This document shows, in pieces, positions 15,130 through 18,790 of a stretch of DNA of 18,790 nt (position 1 is the first letter of the stretch; every line of letters starts with the position of its first letter). Under the pieces are notes generated by a model. It was not told the origin of the DNA. It saw only the letters and a list, made by a program, of their open reading frames with translations, and ran no database searches. This DNA is from DATESG01 sp964480275 (GTDB lineage Bacteria; Bacillota_I; Bacilli_A; RFN20; CAG-826): contig CAYZOC010000020.1 in NCBI GenBank assembly GCA_964480275.1, forward strand, positions 1 to 18,790. Direction: 5' to 3'. Position numbers and translations under genes: made by a program.

Positions 15130-16407
15130 ATGAAAACACGATTTATTAATGCTCGTATTCTTACAATGAAAGACGGCGAAAAAATATTTTTAGGCGAGCT
15201 TTGGGTTGAAGATGAAAAAATAATTTATTGTGGTCCGAAAACGCATAGTGATATGGACTTTGATCGTGTAATAAACTGTGGCCAAAACTTATTAATGCCA
15301 GGATTCAAAAACGCCCATACACATAGTCCGATGACTTTTCTTCGGAGCTTTGCTGATGATCTTCCTCTCCAAGAATGGCTGGAGAAAGCAATTTTTCCCC
15401 TTGAAAACAAACTCGAACCAGGTGATCAATATCATCTTGCAAAAGTTGCTTTTGCCGAATATCTAACTAGTGGGATTACTACTTGCTTTGACATGTACTA
15501 TTCACCGCTTGAGACAGCTAAAGCCGCAATCGATACTGGCTTTAGGGCCGTATTTGTGGGAACAGTAACGAAATATAAAGAAAGTGTTGCCGAGATGAAA
15601 GCCGCCTATAAAACAATTAATCAAATGAGCCCTCTTGTTCGTTATGAACTAGGATTTCATGCGGAATATACTGCAAATATTGAAATTTTAAAAGAATTAG
15701 CTCGGGCAAGTGAAGAATTGCATGCTCCGATATGGAGTCATATAAGTGAAACAAAACGTGAAGTCGAAGAGTGTAAGAGTCGTCATGGTGTCACACCAGC
15801 AGTATTCATTGAATCACTTGGTCTTTATAAATATGGTGGCGGTGGATTCCATGGTGTCCATTTTGAAGAAGAAGACTTTCAAGTTTTTAAACGCAATAAT
15901 CTTTCAATCGTGACAAATCCAAGTGCGAATACAAAACTAGCAAGTGGAATTGCCCCTGTTAAACGTTTTCTTGATGATGACATCAATATTGCCATTGGCA
16001 CGGATGGGCCAGCCAGCAATAATGCACTTGATTTCTTCCGTGAAATGTTTTTAGTTACAGGTTTAGCGAAAATAAGAGAAAATGACGCTAGTGTTGTTGA
16101 TGCACTTAGTGTATTAAAGATGGCTACTGTCAACGGCGCCAAGGCCCTTAACTTAAAAGATGCTGATGTTTTAGCACCTGGTAAATTGGCAGATATTATC
16201 ATGATCGATCTTTTATCTCCTAATATGCAACCAATCAACAACATCGAAAAGAATATTGTCTATAGTGGGTCTAAGGCTAATGTGTATATGACAATGATTA
16301 ATGGCAAAATTCTTTATGAAAATGGTGAATTTTTCCTCGATCAACCTATTGAAACAATTTATCAAAAGGCCCAAGAAATTACTGAGCGAATTAAAGGGAA
16401 CGCCTAA
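15130..16407 (+). CDS. mtaD: Amidohydrolase, probable MTA/SAH deaminase
   Basis: This 425-residue metal-dependent amidohydrolase is of the TrzA/MtaD (5'-methylthioadenosine/S-adenosylhomocysteine deaminase) group. Zinc ligands are visible as NAHTH (His63, His65), His204 in SHISE with Glu207, and Asp292 in GTDGPASNN. Supporting residues include His177 in GFHAEY and FHGVH (His241, His244). The ADDLPLQEWLE segment is typical of the MtaD branch. The inferred reaction is deamination of methylthioadenosine or SAH to the inosyl form in purine/methyl-cycle salvage. Guanine or other aminohydrolase activity cannot be excluded. I use the ATG at 15130, since the alternative TTG at 15124 is only 4 nt from the AAAGGA ribosome site. 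It overlaps the next gene by one base. Confidence 0.85.
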   Translation: MKTRFINARILTMKDGEKIFLGELWVEDEKIIYCGPKTHSDMDFDRVINCGQNLLMPGFKNAHTHSPMTFLRSFADDLPLQEWLEKAIFPLENKLEPGDQYHLAKVAFAEYLTSGITTCFDMYYSPLETAKAAIDTGFRAVFVGTVTKYKESVAEMKAAYKTINQMSPLVRYELGFHAEYTANIEILKELARASEELHAPIWSHISETKREVEECKSRHGVTPAVFIESLGLYKYGGGGFHGVHFEEEDFQVFKRNNLSIVTNPSANTKLASGIAPVKRFLDDDINIAIGTDGPASNNALDFFREMFLVTGLAKIRENDASVVDALSVLKMATVNGAKALNLKDADVLAPGKLADIIMIDLLSPNMQPINNIEKNIVYSGSKANVYMTMINGKILYENGEFFLDQPIETIYQKAQEITERIKGNA

Positions 16408-16931
16408 TGACGTATTTATGGCAAAAAAGTGATTTTACGCCAGAAGAACTATTCCAAATTCATCAAAGTCCAATCACGATGAATCTTGAAGCCCTAACAA
16501 CTCTAGGGCTTTTTTATGCTAAAGGCTTATATAACTATAAAAAGTCAAGTGATGAAGCAACATTAGTACTAAATAAAGCGATGGCTAAAAAACACGCACA
16601 GGCCTTTTATGTCTATGCTCATCTTGTTCTTGAAAAAGACTTCAAAGGTCAAGCTGATTTGACCAAAAGTGTCGCATACTTAAAAAAGAGCGCCGAACTC
16701 GGATTTGATCTTGCGATGGCGAAGTTGGGCGAATATTATCTTGATGGTGTCGGTTTGAAAAAGAGTTATCGTGATGCTGAGAGATGGTTAATAAAGGCAC
16801 GTACAGCAAGTTCAATCCCTGGACTAAAAAGGTTGATACTCCATTATCAAGAGCTTGGATTTAGCGAGAAAGTTATAGAATTAGAAGATATTATCGATAA
16901 TTATGTTGATATTCAACCACTTACTTTTTAA
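16407..16931 (+). CDS. Sel1-repeat protein
   Basis: This 174-residue soluble helical protein has two clear Sel1-like (TPR-related) repeats at about 64-99 and 100-135. Their landmarks are the A-x-A spacing, SVAYLKKSAELG, LGEYYLDGVG and DAERWLIKA. Less regular helices stand on either side. There is no signal peptide. Such repeats mediate protein-protein contacts, and no enzymatic role is visible. The start codon overlaps the amidohydrolase stop (TAATG), so translation is coupled and the two proteins may work together. No terminator hairpin was found in the 140 nt after it. Confidence 0.82.
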   Translation: MTYLWQKSDFTPEELFQIHQSPITMNLEALTTLGLFYAKGLYNYKKSSDEATLVLNKAMAKKHAQAFYVYAHLVLEKDFKGQADLTKSVAYLKKSAELGFDLAMAKLGEYYLDGVGLKKSYRDAERWLIKARTASSIPGLKRLILHYQELGFSEKVIELEDIIDNYVDIQPLTF

Positions 16932-17014
16932 TTGATTGTAAGTTATATTTAGCTGTTTTGATATCGCTATCATCACATTAGTTTTATTATTTTGTTTTCC
17001 AAATAAGGCCCTTT

Positions 17015-17029
17015 TTGTTATGCTATTTT
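17015..17029 (+). promoter_or_regulatory. Candidate extended -10 promoter for the DegV gene
   Basis: TTGTTATGCTATTTT carries TGC before TATTTT (4 of 6), with no -35 match. The 11-mer TTGTTATGCTA recurs ahead of the gene at 18150. Just downstream, TAGCG-TTCG-CGCTA (17032-17045) is a perfect 5-bp palindrome with a TTCG centre in the leader or operator. Confidence 0.4.
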
Positions 17030-17071
17030 TGTAGCGTTCGCGCTAGAAATTCTAATTAAGGAGAATTTAAT

Positions 17072-17944
17072 ATGAATAAATTTGTAATTATCACTGATGC
17101 AACCTGTGACTTACCACAACGTTTTGTTGAAGAATTTAGTCTAGACTACATTCCGATGGAAGTAAACTTTGGTGAAGAAGTTATTAAACAGTATCTAGAT
17201 GGAAGTGGCCTCAAACTTGATGAATTTTATGCTCGACTTGATAAGGGCGAATTAGCCAAAACGACACTTATCAACATGACGACCTTTGTCGATAAGTTTA
17301 CCCCTCATCTTGAAAAGGGTCTTGATGTTTTTTACTTAGGCATCAGTAGTGCACTATCTGCGACTTGGATGCAGGCTAATATGGCTCGTGATGAACTATT
17401 GGAAAAATTTCCTGAGCGCAAGATTGTCCTTGTAGATACCAAGAGTGCTAGTATTGCCGAAGGCCTTTTAGTTCTTGAAGCACTAAAAAAACAAAAAACA
17501 GGATCTACAATTGAAGAAGTTAGAGACCACGTTGAAGCAATGGTCCAAAATGTAATTGCCTTTCTTGCCCCAATTAATCTCGAAACACTTCGGCGTGGAG
17601 GACGCTTAAGTGCTGTTAAAGCCATTATTGGAGATACTTTAGGTGTCAAGCCAATCCTGACACTAGATAAAGAAGGAAAACTTGTCCAATTAAGTAAGGC
17701 CCGGGGCTTTAAAAACGCGATTAAAACAATGGTCGATATTGCGGATGAACGTCTTGAAAAACCATATACTGGCCCGCTTTACATTGTTCACGCTAATAAT
17801 GAAGATGCTGCAAATAGTCTTGCGAGCATGTTCAAAGAGCGTTATGGTCATGGTGAAGTGATGATTGCGCCACTTGGCCCAGTAATTTCCGCTCATACGG
17901 GCACTGGTGCAGTTTGTGTGGTGTTTCTTGGAAGCCCACGGTAA
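17072..17944 (+). CDS. DegV-family fatty-acid-binding protein
   Basis: This 290-residue protein is of the DegV/FakB type. Such proteins bind a fatty acid, and many present it to the fatty acid kinase FakA. Landmarks are ITDATCDL (7-14), YIPMEV, KTTLIN in the position of the usual KTS-Q-S motif, ISSALSATW, DTKSAS-AEG, LETLRRGGRLS and the C-terminal GTGAVCVVF. Length is normal. It has a strong AAGGAG ribosome site (17057-17063 region) and its own upstream region, so it looks monocistronic. No fakA is present in this window. The family assignment is firm, but the bound lipid and the kinase link are inferred. Confidence 0.92.
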   Translation: MNKFVIITDATCDLPQRFVEEFSLDYIPMEVNFGEEVIKQYLDGSGLKLDEFYARLDKGELAKTTLINMTTFVDKFTPHLEKGLDVFYLGISSALSATWMQANMARDELLEKFPERKIVLVDTKSASIAEGLLVLEALKKQKTGSTIEEVRDHVEAMVQNVIAFLAPINLETLRRGGRLSAVKAIIGDTLGVKPILTLDKEGKLVQLSKARGFKNAIKTMVDIADERLEKPYTGPLYIVHANNEDAANSLASMFKERYGHGEVMIAPLGPVISAHTGTGAVCVVFLGSPR

Positions 17945-17960
17945 TTATAATTAATTTTCC

Positions 17961-17989
17961 TTGCATTTTATCTCCCGCTTTGTTAAAAT
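17961..17989 (+). promoter_or_regulatory. Promoter of tRNA-fMet
   Basis: TTGCAT (17961-17966) and TAAAAT (17984-17989) are separated by 17 nt, with an extended TGT before the -10. Transcription would start near 17996, only a few bases before the tRNA. Confidence 0.75.
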
Positions 17990-17999
17990 TATTTTACAT

Positions 18000-18074
18000 C
18001 GCGGGGTAGAGCAGAGGTAGCTCGTCGGGCCCATAACCCGGAGGTCGGGGGTTCAAATCCCTCCCCCGCAACCA
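18000..18074 (+). tRNA. Initiator tRNA-fMet (CAU)
   Basis: This is a 75-nt cloverleaf with encoded CCA. Initiator hallmarks are the unpaired C1-A72 at the acceptor end and three G-C pairs in the anticodon stem (GGG/CCC). The CGCGGGG/CCCCGCA acceptor stem matches bacterial fMet genes. The D-loop is short (AGAGGTA, 7 nt). The anticodon loop reads CCCATAA, so position 33 is C instead of the near-universal U. A terminator follows 9 nt later. Confidence 0.96.
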
Positions 18075-18083
18075 AGAAATTGT

Positions 18084-18109
18084 AACCTGAGTAATCTCAG
18101 GTTTTTTTT
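18084..18109 (+). terminator. Rho-independent terminator after tRNA-fMet
   Basis: A perfect 8-bp stem AACCTGAG/CTCAGGTT around a TAAT loop is followed by a run of T residues. Confidence 0.88.
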
Positions 18110-18114
18110 ATTAG

Positions 18115-18129
18115 TTGTTATGCTAAAAT
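18115..18129 (+). promoter_or_regulatory. Extended -10 promoter of the downstream small gene
   Basis: TTGTTATGC precedes TAAAAT (18124-18129, 5 of 6). A -35 box is lacking because the preceding sequence is the terminator T tract. The start would be near 18136, giving a very short leader with an AGAGGA ribosome site. Confidence 0.5.
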
Positions 18130-18149
18130 AAAAAAAAGAGGACAAACAT

Positions 18150-18524
18150 ATGACAAAATATAAAACCGTTGTTATTGTTAGGTATTCTAAAAAAGCGATG
18201 ATGAGTGCGCTCGATCATACTCTCAACAAGATGACAAAGAAGGGCTATGAATTTGTGCAAATGAGTGGCTCCCCATTGGAATCAATTGTTTTACTATTTA
18301 AAGAAGTAGAAGTCATTAAAGATAATAAGGGTCCTACTAAAGAAGAGTTAAGAGAAGCCAAGCTAGCTGCAAAAGAAGAAGCGCGTGAACGTAAACTTGA
18401 AGATAAAAGAATACGTAAAGAAGCTAAGCGTAAAAAGGCCCTCGAGAAAAAGGCGATAAATATCGAAAAAGCAAAGAAAAAGATTAAGAATCACATCGAA
18501 ATCGATGAAGTCCAGCAAGATTAA
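18150..18524 (+). CDS. Small protein: DUF4177-like head and charged helical tail
   Basis: I do not recognise this 124-residue protein with certainty. Residues 1-55 look like a small alpha/beta domain (KYKTVVIVRY, then a helix, then KKGYEFVQMSG and SIVLLFKE). This resembles the DUF4177 pattern in which a strand, a helix and a G-[WY]-E-[LF]-V strand follow each other. From about 62 the chain is almost wholly Lys, Arg, Glu and Ala (KEELREAKLAAKEEARERK and so on), predicting a long single helix or coiled coil that could bind nucleic acid or a partner. There is no signal or membrane segment. The ribosome site AGAGGA is 7 nt ahead of the ATG. It lies between tRNA-fMet and the tRNA-Asp/Phe pair as a separate unit. 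Confidence 0.75.
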   Translation: MTKYKTVVIVRYSKKAMMSALDHTLNKMTKKGYEFVQMSGSPLESIVLLFKEVEVIKDNKGPTKEELREAKLAAKEEARERKLEDKRIRKEAKRKKALEKKAINIEKAKKKIKNHIEIDEVQQD

Positions 18525-18587
18525 TTTGTCCTAGTTTACTCTCTATACTTCTAGTTAGGATTATTTCGACTTTTTACAAAATAACTG

Positions 18588-18616
18588 TTGATTTTTCTTT
18601 GATTTTTAGCAATAAT
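18588..18616 (+). promoter_or_regulatory. Promoter of the tRNA-Asp/tRNA-Phe pair
   Basis: TTGATT (18588-18593, 4 of 6) and AATAAT (18611-18616, 5 of 6) are 17 nt apart. The predicted start near 18623 is 9 nt before tRNA-Asp. Confidence 0.5.
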
Positions 18617-18631
18617 TATAAAGACGCAACT

Positions 18632-18707
18632 GGACCAGTGGTGTAGTGGTTAACATGTCTCCCTGTCACGGAGAAGATCGAGGGTTCGATCCCCTTCTGG
18701 TCCGCCA
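18632..18707 (+). tRNA. tRNA-Asp (GUC)
   Basis: This is a 76-nt cloverleaf with acceptor GGACCAG/CTGGTCC, anticodon loop CTGTCAC (GUC), T arm GAGGG-TTCGATC-CCCTT, discriminator G73 and encoded CCA. It lies 5 nt before tRNA-Phe, so both are on one transcript. Confidence 0.97.
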
Positions 18708-18712
18708 TACGT

Positions 18713-18788
18713 GGCCCGATAGCTCAGTTGGTAGAGCAATGGACTGAAAATCCATGTGTCGCCGGTTCAAGTCCGGCTTGGGCCACCA
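18713..18788 (+). tRNA. tRNA-Phe (GAA)
   Basis: This is a 76-nt cloverleaf with acceptor GGCCCGA/TTGGGCC (one G-T wobble), anticodon loop CTGAAAA (GAA), T arm GCCGG-TTCAAGT-CCGGC, discriminator A73 and encoded CCA. It ends 2 nt before the edge of the window, and the tRNA array may continue beyond. Confidence 0.97.
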
Positions 18789-18790
18789 TC

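Noticed and set aside
15879..16244. 121-residue minus-strand frame opposite the amidohydrolase
   Set aside because: It lies wholly inside a clear enzyme gene and its sequence mirrors that gene's codons; no recognisable motif.
18529..18565. Possible terminator after the 18150 gene (TCCTA ... TAGGA)
   Set aside because: The stem is only 5 bp with a loop of over 20 nt and no solid T tract.
1..18790. Mobile elements, CRISPR arrays, prophage or integration sites
   Set aside because: No transposase, integrase, regularly spaced repeats, or terminal inverted repeats were seen. The tRNA genes are intact with no partial 3' copy within the window.

Overview
The window is AT-rich bacterial DNA from a low-GC Bacillota (Firmicutes), most likely a lineage close to the Mollicutes or Erysipelotrichales. 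The signs are the codon use, a Bacillus-type CsoR operator and strong AGGAGG-like ribosome sites. Stop codons are heavily skewed: of 19 genes, 15 end in TAA, 3 in TAG and 1 in TGA. No gene reads through an in-frame TGA, so the standard bacterial code (table 11) fits. The species cannot be named from sequence alone. I see no insertion sequence, phage gene, CRISPR array or rRNA.

Layout. (1) 32-3802, plus strand: a putrescine operon. Its first gene is an unusual single-chain fusion of a PLP-dependent arginine decarboxylase with agmatine deiminase. It is followed, with a 1-nt overlap, by N-carbamoylputrescine amidase, and then by a small membrane protein. Together the two enzymes should carry arginine to putrescine. 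(2) 3817-7170, minus strand: a tight four-gene operon with mirrored order, PlsC-like acyltransferase, GT8 glycosyltransferase, GT8 glycosyltransferase, PlsC-like acyltransferase. It probably makes a glycolipid or acylated glycan of unknown structure. (3) 7327-7926: a divergent XRE-type regulator fused to four membrane segments, with a near-consensus promoter and operator-like repeats. (4) 7955-11431: a copper module. A copA promoter overlaps the upstream terminator, a CsoR operator covers the copA ribosome site, and copA and csoR follow, then prs (PRPP synthetase).

(5) 11428-12363, minus strand: a membrane-anchored YiiX-like (permuted papain-fold) protein, tail to tail with prs through a shared CTAG stop. 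(6) 12446-14776: a cysteine-free exported protein with fibronectin-like modules, then an MscS-type channel. (7) 14872-15009: a 45-residue four-cysteine zinc-ribbon or rubredoxin-like gene with its own promoter and terminator. (8) 15130-16931: an MtaD/TrzA-type amidohydrolase translationally coupled to a Sel1-repeat protein. (9) 17072-17944: a DegV-family lipid-binding protein. (10) 18000-18788: initiator tRNA-fMet (with an odd C33), a small protein with a charged helical tail, then tRNA-Asp and tRNA-Phe.

The best candidate for a little-described system is the two-polypeptide arginine-to-putrescine route built on the decarboxylase-deiminase fusion. Next come the mirrored acyltransferase/GT8 operon with its divergent membrane-bound regulator, and the C33 initiator tRNA. 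No gap between genes exceeds 300 bases.
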